A DNA stretch of 64,000 nucleotides from contig JABHDC010000087.1 in NCBI GenBank assembly GCA_018673255.1, forward strand, positions 23,682 to 87,681. The letters are read 5' to 3'. This DNA is from Gemmatimonadota bacterium. Its GTDB lineage: Bacteria > Latescibacterota > UBA2968 > UBA8231. The notes beneath the pieces are model-generated. The model did not search any database. It had not been told where the DNA came from and saw nothing but the letters and a program-made list of their open reading frames with translations. Below, one piece after another: positions 42,836 to 51,908 of this stretch (position 1 is the stretch's first letter; each line of letters starts with the position of its first letter). The translations under genes were made by a program, and so were the position numbers.

Positions 42836-42898
42836 CAGCCCGCCATAGACCGCAGACGACGCGGTTTCGACTGCAGATATCGCAGTTTCGACGGCAGA
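42836..42898 (-). repeat. Three degenerate 21-bp tandem repeats
   Basis: On the minus strand three consecutive 21-nt units begin TCTGC(C/A/G)GTC at 42898, 42877 and 42856. The first two are near-identical (TCTGC-GTCGAAAC-GCG core). The period is a multiple of three, and one frame reads SAVETAI-SAVETAS-SAVYGGL and runs on to a stop near 42791. That frame has a stop just upstream and no start codon or RBS, so I treat it as a repeat and not as a gene. Confidence 0.7.
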
Positions 42899-42985
42899 CG
42901 TCGCGGCTCAGGCCGCGCTCTGGCGGCCTCTTCGCCCTCGGAAATTCAGGGCGGAAAATCCACTGCCAACTCGTATCTGGTACGT

Positions 42986-43013
42986 AGGATACACAGCGCC
43001 AGATGGAAGTCAA
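42986..43013 (-). promoter_or_regulatory. Sigma-70-like promoter downstream of kbl
   Basis: On the minus strand TTGACT (43008-43013) is followed after 16 bp by TATCCT (42986-42991), scoring 5/6 and 4/6 to the -35 and -10 consensus. It lies just after the kbl stop at 43045, so it is not needed for kbl. It would start transcription near 42979 into the gene-less, structured region. Confidence 0.45.
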
Positions 43014-43044
43014 GTGCTTTCGATCTCGGTGAGATCCGGTGTGA

Positions 43045-44232
43045 TCAGATACCCATTTCGGCCTTCACGAGCTTCACTTTCTCAAGCACGAAGTCCAGGT
43101 CATCACGGGAGTGTGCAGCCGACACCTGCGTCCGAATCCGCGCCTTGCCCTGGGGCACGACGGGGTAGAAAAACCCGATCGCGTAGACCCCCTTCTCCAG
43201 CAGGCGTGCCGCCATCTGCTGCGCCAGCGAAGCCTCACCCAGCATGATGGGCACGATGGGATGTGAGCCGGGCAGAATTTCGAGCCCAAGGTCAGTGAGG
43301 CCCTGTCGGAAGTACTGTGTGTTGTCTGCAAGCCGCGTGCGTAGATCCGCACTGTCGGCGGCAATCTCGATGGCCTTCAGTGAAGCGGCGACGATACTGG
43401 GTGCGACAGAATTGGAGAACAGATAGGGGCGAGAGCGCTGACGCAGCAGTGCAATCAGATCGGTGCGACCACTGGTGTAACCACCACTGGCGCCCCCCAA
43501 CGCTTTGCCCAGTGTGCCGGTGATCAGATCGATACGCCCCATCACGCCGCTGCGTTCGTGCGATCCCCGGCCATTGTCGCCGACAAAACCCACGGCGTGC
43601 GAGTCGTCGACCATGACCAGGGCGTCATGGGCCTCAGCCAGATCGCAGATCGAGGCCAGATCCGCGAAGTAGCCATCCATCGAGAAGACACCATCCGTGG
43701 CAACCATCCGGAATCGAGCCCCCGATGCTGCCGTGAGCTGTGCTTCCAGATCCTTCATATCAGAGTTACGATACCGGTGGCGCTGCGCCTTGCAGAGTCG
43801 AATGCCATCGATGATGCTGGCGTGGTTCAGTTCGTCGCTGATCACTGCATCCTCGGCGCCCAGCAGTGTCTCGAAGAGTCCGCCATTGGCGTCGAAACAG
43901 GATGTGTAGAGGATGGTGTCTTCTGTGCCGAGGAACTGGCTGATGCGCTTCTCGAGTTGACGATGGATGCTCTGAGTACCACAAATGAAGCGGACCGATG
44001 ACAGGCCGTACCCCCATCTCTCCAACGCATCTCTGGCGGCAGCAATCACCTCAGGATGATTGGCGAGGCCGAGGTAGTTGTTGGCGCACATGTTGATCAC
44101 CTGCTGCCCGTCGGCGATTCCGATACGGGCCTGCTGCGCCGTGGTGAGCTCCCGTTCGGCCTTGAACAGATCGGCGGCGCGTATCTGCTCGAGTTCAGCA
44201 GCCAGATGATCGCGTAATCGGGTGGTGATCAT
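43045..44232 (-). CDS. kbl: Glycine C-acetyltransferase (2-amino-3-ketobutyrate CoA ligase)
   Basis: This 395-aa PLP enzyme of the alpha-oxoamine synthase family starts with a KBL-type [22 protein letters not shown] region and has [32 protein letters not shown], and [17 protein letters not shown]. The PLP lysine lies in [26 protein letters not shown] binds the cofactor Asp. It splits 2-amino-3-ketobutyrate with CoA into glycine and acetyl-CoA. ATG 44232 overlaps the tdh stop by 4 bp, which together with the family match confirms the threonine-degradation pair. Confidence 0.96.
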   Translation of the reverse strand: MITTRLRDHLAAELEQIRAADLFKAERELTTAQQARIGIADGQQVINMCANNYLGLANHPEVIAAARDALERWGYGLSSVRFICGTQSIHRQLEKRISQFLGTEDTILYTSCFDANGGLFETLLGAEDAVISDELNHASIIDGIRLCKAQRHRYRNSDMKDLEAQLTAASGARFRMVATDGVFSMDGYFADLASICDLAEAHDALVMVDDSHAVGFVGDNGRGSHERSGVMGRIDLITGTLGKALGGASGGYTSGRTDLIALLRQRSRPYLFSNSVAPSIVAASLKAIEIAADSADLRTRLADNTQYFRQGLTDLGLEILPGSHPIVPIMLGEASLAQQMAARLLEKGVYAIGFFYPVVPQGKARIRTQVSAAHSRDDLDFVLEKVKLVKAEMGI

Positions 44233-45287
44233 CTGCCACTCTCCTGCGCCTGATCATCCCAGTCGATGATGACCTTCCCAGATTCCCCCGAACGCATCAC
44301 GTCGAAGCCATCTTCGAATTTCTCCAGAGGGAAGCGGTGTGTGATCAGGGGCGTGATATCGAGCCCGCCCTGCACCATGACCTGCATCTTGTACCAGGTC
44401 TCATACATTTCGCGGCCGTAGATCCCCTTGATGGTAAGGCCATTGAAGACGACGAGATTCCAGTCGATGGCCATCTCCTGTCCGGGGATACCGAGCAGGG
44501 CAATCTTGCCGCCATGACACATGGATGAAAGCATGTCTCCGAAGGCATCCGGATGGCCCGACATCTCCAGCCCCACGTCGAAACCCTCTTTCATGCCCAG
44601 ACGCTCCATGACATCGGCTACCTTCTCGTGCCGCACATCGACTGTGGCCGATGCACCCATCTGGCGTGCCAGATCGAGTCGATAGGGATTTACGTCCGTC
44701 GTCACCACGTATCGGGCTCCGGCATGTCGCGCGATCGCCGTCGCCATGCAGCCGATCGGTCCGGCACCCGTGATCAGGACATCCTCTCCCAGCACGGGAA
44801 AGGAGAGGGCGCTGTGAGTGGCATTGCCAAAGGGATCGAAGCAGCTGAGCACGTCAGTCGGAAGTGATGGATCGCAGTGCCAGACATTGGTGACGGGAAT
44901 GCACAGGTAGTCAGCGAAGGCACCGGGGCGATTCACGCCGACGCCTGCCGTGTCCCTGCACAGATGCCGCCGGCCGGCCAGGCAATTCCTGCAGCGGCCG
45001 CAGACCAGATGGCCCTCACCAGTCACCAGATCACCGATGTGGAGATCGTGGACATTGTCGCCCATGGCTTCCACAGTGCCGACAAATTCGTGGCCCACCA
45101 CCATGGGCACGGGGATCGTCTTCTGCGCCCACGCATCCCAGTTGTAGATATGGACATCCGTGCCACAGATCGACGCTTTGCGGATCTTGACGAGGACGTC
45201 ATTCATACCAGGCTCCGGTACGGGCACCTCCTGCAGCCACAGACCCGGTTCCGCCTTGGCTTTCACCAGTGCCCTCATCGTCGCCAT
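44229..45287 (-). CDS. tdh: L-threonine 3-dehydrogenase
   Basis: This 352-aa zinc MDR dehydrogenase has the catalytic-zinc Cys in [30 protein letters not shown], and the structural zinc cysteines in [21 protein letters not shown]. The NAD fold is [21 protein letters not shown], and TKGI..-type wording near the end ([16 protein letters not shown]) is characteristic of TDH. It oxidises L-threonine to 2-amino-3-ketobutyrate, which Kbl then cleaves. ATG 45287 has AGGAG at 7 nt; ATG 45278 is a possible alternative. The 290-bp spacer to its right carries short GC-rich hairpins and a REP-like core. Confidence 0.96.
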   Translation of the reverse strand: MATMRALVKAKAEPGLWLQEVPVPEPGMNDVLVKIRKASICGTDVHIYNWDAWAQKTIPVPMVVGHEFVGTVEAMGDNVHDLHIGDLVTGEGHLVCGRCRNCLAGRRHLCRDTAGVGVNRPGAFADYLCIPVTNVWHCDPSLPTDVLSCFDPFGNATHSALSFPVLGEDVLITGAGPIGCMATAIARHAGARYVVTTDVNPYRLDLARQMGASATVDVRHEKVADVMERLGMKEGFDVGLEMSGHPDAFGDMLSSMCHGGKIALLGIPGQEMAIDWNLVVFNGLTIKGIYGREMYETWYKMQVMVQGGLDITPLITHRFPLEKFEDGFDVMRSGESGKVIIDWDDQAQESGR

Positions 45288-45464
45288 CTCACCACTCCTC
45301 TGCTCTTGCACATCTACCGGTCAGCGGGCCGGCACAGACCAGCGCCCTCCAGGATCGGGGCGCGGCTACGCCCCAGGGACCCGGCCAGGCCGGGCATGGG
45401 GCTCATCATGCAAGGTCCTGATTGCACTACACACCTGCAAGAGGTGGCCGGATCACGGCTGCCC

Positions 45465-45483
45465 TTGCCGCAGGACGCGGCAA
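45465..45483. repeat. REP-like hairpin core
   Basis: TTGCCGC (45465-45471) pairs with GCGGCAA (45477-45483) around AGGAC. The core differs by one base from the palindromes in the repeats at 29668 and 29750. It lies in the 290-bp divergent spacer between tdh and the first Gfo/Idh/MocA gene, which also holds GGGGCG/CGCCCC (near 45356-45373) and CCCGGC/GGCCGGG hairpins. No gene is seen in the spacer. Confidence 0.5.
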
Positions 45484-45577
45484 TCTGCTCTATCCTACCT
45501 CATGAGAGCGTCGATGGTCGCCTGCAGCCTCGCACGGCAAGGCCATTGGCTTACCACCCCACCGGTGGGAGGACACC

Positions 45578-46744
45578 TTGGACCTGCCCCTGAATGTCGC
45601 CGTCATCGGCTGTGGAATGCTGGCCCGCCAGCAACACATTCCCAACATCATCCACTCTGAACGGATGCAACTCCACACGTGCTGTGATCTGGACGAGGCG
45701 GCATTGACCGCCTGCCGACAGACGGCCCCCGGCGTGCACACTTCCACAGACTTCCACGAGACCGTCGCCGATGCTGCCATCGATCTCGTCGTGCTGACGA
45801 CGACCGAAGCGGTTCGCCTGCCCGTGATCGGGGCGTGCTCCCGGGTTGGCAAGCCGATGTATGTGGAGAAGCCCCTCGCCGGTACGCTGGAGGAATTGAG
45901 CCAGATCGAGGCCGTCGTCGGTGCGTCCGGCATCCGTGTCTGCGTCGGGCACAATCGTCGTAGTTCGCCTGCCATGCTCGAAGCCCATGGCATTTTCAGA
46001 TCTCACATGGTGTCCCCGGCCCCGTGTGCGTGGCGATTCGACCGCGAGGGGGCAGATGAGCGGCCACCCCTGCCGGATGACGGCGCGCCCTGCATGAGTG
46101 TGCGCATCAACGACGACTGGTATTCGTGGAAAGGTTGGGTCTTTGACGAGGAGCAGGCCCGCTTCGGGCCCATGCTGTTCGAGATGACCCACTTCACCGA
46201 TCTGTGCAACTGGTTCATGGGCACCGCACCGGTCGAGGTCACCGCCCTCGAGGGGGGCATGCTGAATCACGGTGTCGTCATCGGCTACGAAGGGGGCGGC
46301 ATTGCGACGATCTCCATGGCCGGGAATGGCACATTCGGTTACCCGAAAGAATTGTATGAGGTGTGCGGTCACGGCGGCATCGTCGCCGTGGATCACATGC
46401 TCGAGATCCGCACCGCCGGCATCGAGTCTGCCCCGGCTCGAATCACCTATCCCATGCTGGCCGACCGCCACCCGCAGATCGGCACCGAAGGGGGTCTGTT
46501 CGGCTGGCTCGAGAAGAAACGTCAGGCCTGCGCCGAAGCTGCCGCAGCCGGCGACGACGCGCTCATCTTCACAGCCGAACCGGACAAGGGACATGCGGCA
46601 GCCCTGGAACGATTCATCGATGAGGTGCAGGGCGATGGACCTGTTGTGTGTGGCGTGGCGGATGCTGCACTGGCCACCCGTGTCGCCTTCGCCGCGATTC
46701 GCTCGGCCCAGGAACGCCGTCCCGTGAAGATTTCGGAGATCTGA
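45578..46744 (+). CDS. Gfo/Idh/MocA-family oxidoreductase
   Basis: This 388-aa NAD(P)-dependent enzyme starts at TTG 45578 with GGGAGG five to six bases upstream. The Rossmann start is NVAVIGCGMLARQQHIP, the conserved EKPLAGTLEEL contains the family Lys, and FEMTHFTDLCNWFMG holds the C-terminal domain His/Asp site. Family members oxidise or epimerise sugars, inositols and sugar acids. The substrate is unknown. It is the first of two such genes followed by a RidA-repeat protein, which suggests a single small catabolic or biosynthetic unit. Confidence 0.9.
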   Translation: MDLPLNVAVIGCGMLARQQHIPNIIHSERMQLHTCCDLDEAALTACRQTAPGVHTSTDFHETVADAAIDLVVLTTTEAVRLPVIGACSRVGKPMYVEKPLAGTLEELSQIEAVVGASGIRVCVGHNRRSSPAMLEAHGIFRSHMVSPAPCAWRFDREGADERPPLPDDGAPCMSVRINDDWYSWKGWVFDEEQARFGPMLFEMTHFTDLCNWFMGTAPVEVTALEGGMLNHGVVIGYEGGGIATISMAGNGTFGYPKELYEVCGHGGIVAVDHMLEIRTAGIESAPARITYPMLADRHPQIGTEGGLFGWLEKKRQACAEAAAAGDDALIFTAEPDKGHAAALERFIDEVQGDGPVVCGVADAALATRVAFAAIRSAQERRPVKISEI

Positions 46745-46811
46745 TCATACCCAAGCAGACCCGCTGAGTCGTGACTGGCTCATCTTCGAGCCCTGATTGA
46801 TGGAGAACCCG

Positions 46812-47798
46812 ATGGATACACTGAACTGTTGTCTTGTCGGCTATGGTGGCATCGCCGAATTCCATGCTGATGCCTGCAGGCAGATCGAGGGCGTGCGGTT
46901 GCATACGTTGATGGGACGTCGACTTGAGCCGGCCAGAGACTTCGCTCAGCGCCATGGCTTTGTACGGGCCACGGACTCACTCGAGGAGGCGCTGGCCGAT
47001 GACGAGATCGATGCCGTCATCATCGCCTCGCCGAGCGAAGTCCACTACGAGCAGACGATGGCCAGTCTAGATGCCGGCAAGCATGTACTCGTCGAAATCC
47101 CACTGACCATGTCGCTGACGTCTTCCCAACGGGTCGCGGCAAGAGCCCGTGAAGCAGGGCGCAATGTCATGGTGGCCCATACGGAACGCTTCATCGATAC
47201 GCGCCTCTTCACGAAGCAGTTTCTGGCCTCCGGTGAAGCGGGCGCGATTTACCATCATCAGATCTACAGCTTCTCCTACCGTCACCAGAATGTGGGCTGG
47301 ACCGGTTACCAACGCAGTTGGGTCGATGATGTCGTCTTCCACCACGGCTGCCATCTGGTCGATCTGTCGCTGTGGACGATCGATTCACCTGTGCGTCGAG
47401 TGCGTGGCGAAATGGCGCCAAAACACGCCATCAACGACACGTCGATGGATGTGAGCCTGCTGATTCGCTATGAGAATGAAGCGATGGCGACGATCAGCCT
47501 TTCCTACAATGCACCGCAGGGCGCCGGCGGGCATCGCTACGTCTGTGAGAAGGGCGTACTCGAGTACGGCGGCGGTGGTGTGCTCTTTGCAGGTGAACCC
47601 GTCTTCGAGAAAGTGGCAGGCGAACTGGATGCGATTGTAGAGCAGAACCGCGAGTTCTTCACATCCATCCGTGAGAATCGCCAACCCTCGCCCAATGCCG
47701 ATGACGGTGTACAGGCGCTGGCCCCATTGCAGACCGTGTACGATCAGATGCTCGAGTTCGAGGGGGATGACAAATACCTGCGCCGATGGCAGGACTGA
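46812..47798 (+). CDS. Gfo/Idh/MocA-family oxidoreductase, second gene
   Basis: This 328-aa protein starts at ATG 46812 (GGAG, 6 nt) with NCCLVGYGGIAEFHADAC, has VIIASPSEVHYEQTMASLDAGKHVLVEIPL (the usual EKP is EIP here, so the family Lys is replaced by Ile), and HHGCHLVDLSLWTI as the C-terminal metal/substrate region. Loss of the EKP lysine may change catalysis. It is only 67 bp from the previous family member, with little similarity between the two beyond the fold, so they probably act on successive substrates or as a pair. The RidA-repeat gene follows 13 bp later. Confidence 0.88.
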   Translation: MDTLNCCLVGYGGIAEFHADACRQIEGVRLHTLMGRRLEPARDFAQRHGFVRATDSLEEALADDEIDAVIIASPSEVHYEQTMASLDAGKHVLVEIPLTMSLTSSQRVAARAREAGRNVMVAHTERFIDTRLFTKQFLASGEAGAIYHHQIYSFSYRHQNVGWTGYQRSWVDDVVFHHGCHLVDLSLWTIDSPVRRVRGEMAPKHAINDTSMDVSLLIRYENEAMATISLSYNAPQGAGGHRYVCEKGVLEYGGGGVLFAGEPVFEKVAGELDAIVEQNREFFTSIRENRQPSPNADDGVQALAPLQTVYDQMLEFEGDDKYLRRWQD

Positions 47799-47811
47799 CC
47801 CGGACGCGACC

Positions 47812-48978
47812 ATGACATTCCAGTCGAGCAGAGCCGTCGTCGCCGGTGATCAGGTCTTTCTGCCTGGTTGCACGGGTCTGAGTCTCGATGGCAGTGAATT
47901 CGTCGGCACCGGAGACCCAGCCGCCCAGGCAGAGGCGGCCATGACGAATCTGCACACCCTCGTCGAAGAGGCCGGCGCACGCCTGCAGGACATCTGCCTG
48001 ATCAACAACTTCACGATCCGCCACGCCGACAGGGCCCTGGTGTATCCGGTGATTGCTCGGCACCTGCAGGGGGTGAATCCCGTATCCACCGGGTTGGTCG
48101 TGGAAGCACTTGCAGCGCCCTGGATGGACTTCGCCATCGATGCATGGGTCGTGCTCCCCGATGATCGCCAGGCAGGTCACGAGAGATTTCGCCTGACCAA
48201 TGCACGTGGCGGTTTCCTGATGCCAACCATCGACTACGGCAATGCCCGGGTGATCCGCGCCAACGACCACCTGTTCCTTCAGGGTCAGACGGGCATGAGT
48301 CTCGATGGCCGTGACTTCGACGGCGCCGGCGACCCGGCTCGGCAGGCCGAGGTGGCCATGCAGAATGTCCATATACTCCTGGCCGATGCCGGGGGCAGTA
48401 TCGGAGACGTCTGCAAGATCACGACATATCTCACACACGCCTCACACCGTTCTCGCATCGATGCAGTCCTGGCTCGCCACCTACACGACGTGCGTCCTGC
48501 CGTGACCAGCGTCGTTGTGAAGGATCTGGCCCGTCCCGAACTCGACTTCGAGATCGATGTGCACACCATCCTGCGCAGTGGCGACGATGACCATGAGCGC
48601 CACACCGCCCTACCGGATGCAAGCGAGGCAGACTGGCCTCAGAGCCGGTCCGTGCGGGCCAGGGGATTTCTGTTTCTGCAGGGCCAGAGCGGCAACCGGC
48701 TGGATCGCAGTGGCTTCACCGGGGTGGGCGATCCGGCAGCGCAGGTCGATCAGGCCATGGGCAATGTCAGGACGTTGTTGAGAGAGGCCGGTGCCGGGAT
48801 GGAGAGCATCTGCAAGATCACGATCTACACGACCGATACTGACGCTCAGACCGCAGTGACTCCAGTATTGGAGAAGCACCTGGGTGGCATCGATCTGGCA
48901 TCGACCCACGTCGTTGTGAAGTCTCTTGCTCGAACCGAGATGGATGTGGTCGTCGACGTGTTTGCCGTGGTATCGTGA
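47812..48978 (+). CDS. Protein of three tandem RidA (YjgF/UK114) domains
   Basis: This 388-aa protein consists of three RidA-like domains at about 1-115, 140-254 and 275-388. Each has the repeated block VFLPGCTGLSLDG / LFLQGQTGMSLDG / LFLQGQSGNRLDR, then GDPAAQ..AM.N...L and KITTYLT-type strands. Typical RidA is a single 125-aa domain that trimerises, so this chain could be a built-in trimer. The catalytic Arg of RidA (PARS-type motif) is absent from all three (PVSTGLVVE, PAVTSVVVK, LASTHVVVK), as in Rid subfamilies without imine deaminase activity. ATG 47812 has a weak RBS and probably depends on coupling from the upstream gene. Confidence 0.9.
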   Translation: MTFQSSRAVVAGDQVFLPGCTGLSLDGSEFVGTGDPAAQAEAAMTNLHTLVEEAGARLQDICLINNFTIRHADRALVYPVIARHLQGVNPVSTGLVVEALAAPWMDFAIDAWVVLPDDRQAGHERFRLTNARGGFLMPTIDYGNARVIRANDHLFLQGQTGMSLDGRDFDGAGDPARQAEVAMQNVHILLADAGGSIGDVCKITTYLTHASHRSRIDAVLARHLHDVRPAVTSVVVKDLARPELDFEIDVHTILRSGDDDHERHTALPDASEADWPQSRSVRARGFLFLQGQSGNRLDRSGFTGVGDPAAQVDQAMGNVRTLLREAGAGMESICKITIYTTDTDAQTAVTPVLEKHLGGIDLASTHVVVKSLARTEMDVVVDVFAVVS

Positions 48979-49197
48979 GCCCACGCGATCAGATGACGGC
49001 CTCTCTCGAGCGAGTCCGGTGAATCGATTCATGACTGCGGCGACCCGACGTCACGCCACGTGGTGCTGATCCCGGAGTTGTGAATCTCGACGCAAGTCCT
49101 GACACTTGTAGTGCCCATTTCGGATCTGCCACTCCGAGTGGGCCAGCAGATCACCGCGACACCACCCCACGACCAGCCTCTACCAGAGATCACTCCT

Positions 49198-51027
49198 TTG
49201 AATATCCTGGGCATTTCCGCCTACTACCATGACAGTGCTGCCTGCCTCGTGCAGGATGGCGTCATTGTGGCAGCTGCTCAGGAGGAGCGCTTCACGCGCA
49301 AGAAGCACGACCACCGCTTCCCGAAGGAGGCGATCGACTACTGTCTTGCCGAAGCCGGTCTCGGCCACGACGATCTTGATCTGGTCACGTTCTACGACAA
49401 GCCCCTGCTGAAGTTCGACCGCATCCTCGAGACCTACATCGCCTGCGCCCCCCGCGGCTTCAAGCTCTTCATGATGGGGCTGCCCCTCTGGCTCAAGGAG
49501 AAGCTGCACACCCCGCGTGAACTCGACGCCGGGCTCGAGGGCAAATACGAGGGTCGCTTCGTCTTCACCGAGCATCATGAATCCCACGCGGCCAGCGCCT
49601 TCTTCCCCTCGCCTTTCGAGGAAGCGGCGATCCTGACCATGGACGGCGTCGGCGAGTGGGCGACCAGCAGTATCGGTCACGGGCAGGGCAATGAACTGCG
49701 CATGCTGAAGGAGATGCACTTCCCGCACTCCGTGGGCCTGCTCTACTCCGCCATGACCTACTTCACCGGCTTCCGCGTGAACAGCGGCGAATACAAGCTT
49801 ATGGGTCTGGCACCCTACGGCGAACCGGTCTATCAGGATCTGATCTTCGACAAGCTCATCGACCTGAAGACGGATGGCTCCTTCCGGATGGACATGTCTT
49901 ACTTCGCCTTTTGCTACGACGATGTGATGACGTCGCCGAAGATGGAGACACTCTTCGGCGGGCCACCGCGTACTGCTGAAGCCGAGATCACGCAGCGTGA
50001 GATGGACATTGCCGCCTCGATCCAGGTGGTGACGGAAGAGATCATGATGCGTACGGCCCGCACGGCGCACGAACTCACGGGCTCGAAGAATCTGACCCTC
50101 GCTGGTGGCGTCGCCCTCAACTGTGTCGCCAATGGCCGCATCCTGCGCGAAGGGCCCTTCGAGAACGTGTGGATCCAGCCCGCCGCCGGTGATGCGGGCG
50201 GCGCACTGGGCGCGGCGTTGTTTGTCTGGCACCAGTTGCTCGGACATCCCCGCACGGCAACCGGCCACGATACACAGAGGGGCTCATTCCTCGGGCAGCA
50301 GGAGTCAGATGAGTCGATCCTGGCCTTTCTGCAATCCGTCGGTGCCGTCTACGAGCATTACCCTGAAGAGGACCCACTCTGCGATCGCGTCGCCGAACTC
50401 ATCGCCGCAGAGAATGTCGTCGGCCACGTGGGCGGCCGCATGGAATTTGGGCCGCGGGCCCTGGGGGCACGGTCCATCCTCGGCGATGCGCGCTCGGAGA
50501 AGATGCAGGAGGTGATGAACGTGAAGATCAAATTCCGTGAGTCCTTCCGTCCCTTCGCGCCGGCCGTCATGCAGGAACACGCCAGCGAATACTTCGAACT
50601 GGAGCCGGAGCAGGAGAGTCCCTACATGCTGCTGGTGGCGCCCGTCCATGACGACAAGCTGCTGCCCACCGATGACGGGGGTGCACGTGGCCTCGACAAA
50701 CTGAAGCAGCTGCGATCTGTCGTACCTGCCATCACCCACGTGGACAACTCTGCGCGGGTGCAGACGATCGACGCCGAACGCAATCCGCGATTCTATGGGA
50801 TCCTGGAGAAGTTCAGGCAGCGCACCGGCTCGCCGGTCCTCATCAACACCAGCTTCAACGTGCGGGGTGAACCGATCGTGCGGAATGCGGCAGACGCCTA
50901 CCGCTGCTTCATGCACACGAATATGGATGTGCTGGTGTTGGAGGGATATGTCTTGCTCAAGAGTGAGCAACCCGATGCTCGCCACATCGACCCCGAGCCC
51001 TATCTCACAGAATTCGCCCTGGACTAG
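49198..51027 (+). CDS. O-carbamoyltransferase, SxtI/NodU/CmcH family
   Basis: This 609-aa enzyme starts at TTG 49198 with NILGISAYYHDSAACLV and has the metal-binding FTEHHESHAASAFFPSPF, LTMDGVGEW, GGVALNCVANGRIL, and the C-terminal EFGPRALGARSIL and NTSFNVRGEPIV blocks. NodU/CmcH enzymes use carbamoyl phosphate and ATP to carbamoylate a hydroxyl of a sugar or natural product. The acceptor here is unknown. Directly downstream are small membrane proteins matching the SxtJ and SxtK-type partners, so this is the SxtI position of that conserved trio. The 219-bp spacer before it has no evident promoter. Confidence 0.92.
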   Translation: MNILGISAYYHDSAACLVQDGVIVAAAQEERFTRKKHDHRFPKEAIDYCLAEAGLGHDDLDLVTFYDKPLLKFDRILETYIACAPRGFKLFMMGLPLWLKEKLHTPRELDAGLEGKYEGRFVFTEHHESHAASAFFPSPFEEAAILTMDGVGEWATSSIGHGQGNELRMLKEMHFPHSVGLLYSAMTYFTGFRVNSGEYKLMGLAPYGEPVYQDLIFDKLIDLKTDGSFRMDMSYFAFCYDDVMTSPKMETLFGGPPRTAEAEITQREMDIAASIQVVTEEIMMRTARTAHELTGSKNLTLAGGVALNCVANGRILREGPFENVWIQPAAGDAGGALGAALFVWHQLLGHPRTATGHDTQRGSFLGQQESDESILAFLQSVGAVYEHYPEEDPLCDRVAELIAAENVVGHVGGRMEFGPRALGARSILGDARSEKMQEVMNVKIKFRESFRPFAPAVMQEHASEYFELEPEQESPYMLLVAPVHDDKLLPTDDGGARGLDKLKQLRSVVPAITHVDNSARVQTIDAERNPRFYGILEKFRQRTGSPVLINTSFNVRGEPIVRNAADAYRCFMHTNMDVLVLEGYVLLKSEQPDARHIDPEPYLTEFALD

Positions 51028-51040
51028 GCTGGATCACGCT

Positions 51041-51487
51041 ATGGCTCAGATGATCGAGATCAATCTTCGGCCCGACAGGTCGACCCTGCGTCAGTTCGGA
51101 CTGATCGCCGTGATCGGCTTTGGCGCCGTGGCCGCCTTCGCCCACTACGAGATCCTGATCTTCTCGATGGGTCTGGGTGCAGCCAGGCCGTGGGTAACGA
51201 ACCTGTTCATGGGCCTGGCCGCCTATTCCGGGATATTTGCCCTCATCTATCCGAAGGCGAATCTTCCCGTCTACGTGGGACTGACCGTCGTCACCTATCC
51301 CATTGGCTTCGTGCTGTCCTATGTCGTGCTGGGGGCGCTGTTCTTCGGCATCATCACACCCACAGGGCTGGTCATGCGCATCCTGGGTCGCGATCCTCTC
51401 GAGCGCAAATTCGAACCGGACGCTCAGACCTACTGGAAAGATTGCCGGCCACCCCGCGACAAGAGCAGCTATTTCCGTCAGTTTTAG
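51041..51487 (+). CDS. SxtJ-like small membrane protein
   Basis: This 148-aa protein starts INLRPDRSTLRQFG, followed by three to four hydrophobic segments (LIAVIGFGAVAAFAHY, VTNLFMGLAAYSGIFALIY, VGLTVVTYPIGFVLSYVVLG) and a basic tail (RILGRDPLERKFEPDAQTYW...SSYFRQF). This tail is the mark of SxtJ-family proteins. Function is not established; the family sits beside carbamoyltransferases of the SxtI type. ATG 51041 lies 13 bp after the carbamoyltransferase stop; ATG 51050 is an alternative. The two are very likely co-translated. Confidence 0.85.
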   Translation: MAQMIEINLRPDRSTLRQFGLIAVIGFGAVAAFAHYEILIFSMGLGAARPWVTNLFMGLAAYSGIFALIYPKANLPVYVGLTVVTYPIGFVLSYVVLGALFFGIITPTGLVMRILGRDPLERKFEPDAQTYWKDCRPPRDKSSYFRQF

Positions 51488-51584
51488 TTCAGCATGACTC
51501 AGCATGAATAGCTGTGACGAAACAGGACACCGGCTCTCTGTACAGACACGAAACCACAGAACGATGACAGCCACCGGAGAACCA

Positions 51585-51842
51585 ATGAGTGAAGACGAGG
51601 CTCAGGACCGCACAAATACCAGCGGCGATGAGGCCGGCACCGGCGACGAGGATGCCAGCAGCAAGGACTTCGCCGCCCAGTCGACCCAAGCGCGAACGAG
51701 CCTCGTCGGTGAATTCGTCGACTTCCTGAAGCACAACAAGAAGTGGTGGCTCGCGCCGATCATCATCACCATCCTCTTCCTTGGTCTGGTGGTCATGATG
51801 GGTGGCACGGCGGCAGCGCCCTTTATCTACACGCTCTTCTAG
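51585..51842 (+). CDS. SxtK/DUF5989-like small membrane protein
   Basis: This 85-aa protein has a charged N-terminal half (SEDEAQDRTNTSGDEAG...), then SLVGEFVDFLKHNKKWWLAPIIITILFLGLVVM in pieces and a single membrane span ending FIYTLF. The FLKxNKKWWLxP motif is the DUF5989/SxtK signature. Function is unknown; the family accompanies SxtI and SxtJ in saxitoxin and many other bacterial clusters. ATG 51585 has GGAG right upstream. The acidic N-terminal tail is longer than the core family needs. Confidence 0.85.
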   Translation: MSEDEAQDRTNTSGDEAGTGDEDASSKDFAAQSTQARTSLVGEFVDFLKHNKKWWLAPIIITILFLGLVVMMGGTAAAPFIYTLF

Positions 51843-51908
51843 AGGCTACCCAGGGAGCGAGGGTTGGATGCGATGCTCTGACGATCGCCCTCGACAGCTA
51901 CCGGCACG

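Larger units (their letters stand above)
42325..42980 (-). ncRNA. Candidate ~650-nt structured RNA
   Basis: The 776-bp gap 42269-43044 holds no convincing protein gene in any frame but is rich in inverted repeats. An 11-bp perfect stem, GCGGTTTCGTC (42684-42694) with GACGAAACCGC (42734-42744), encloses 39 nt. CCGTCGGT (42450-42457) pairs with ACCGACGG (42505-42512). There is a 16-bp perfect palindrome, GGCGGATG/CATCCGCC (42436-42451). A sigma-70-like promoter at 42986-43013 and the hairpin terminator at 42332 bracket the region in the minus direction. I could not match RNase P RNA, tmRNA, 6S RNA or SRP RNA. It may instead be several elements, so the unit is tentative. Confidence 0.35.

Noticed and set aside
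42325..42980. RNase P RNA, tmRNA, 6S or SRP RNA for the gene-less region
   Set aside because: No GAGGAAAGUCC core, tag frame, CCA-type acceptor end or SRP tetraloop could be found on either strand.
42322..42987. 221-codon plus frame in the gene-less region
   Set aside because: Starts beside a terminator, has arginine-rich low-quality composition and no RBS; the region looks more like structured RNA.
49180..50268. 362-codon minus frame opposite the carbamoyltransferase
   Set aside because: Composition shadow of the plus-strand gene.
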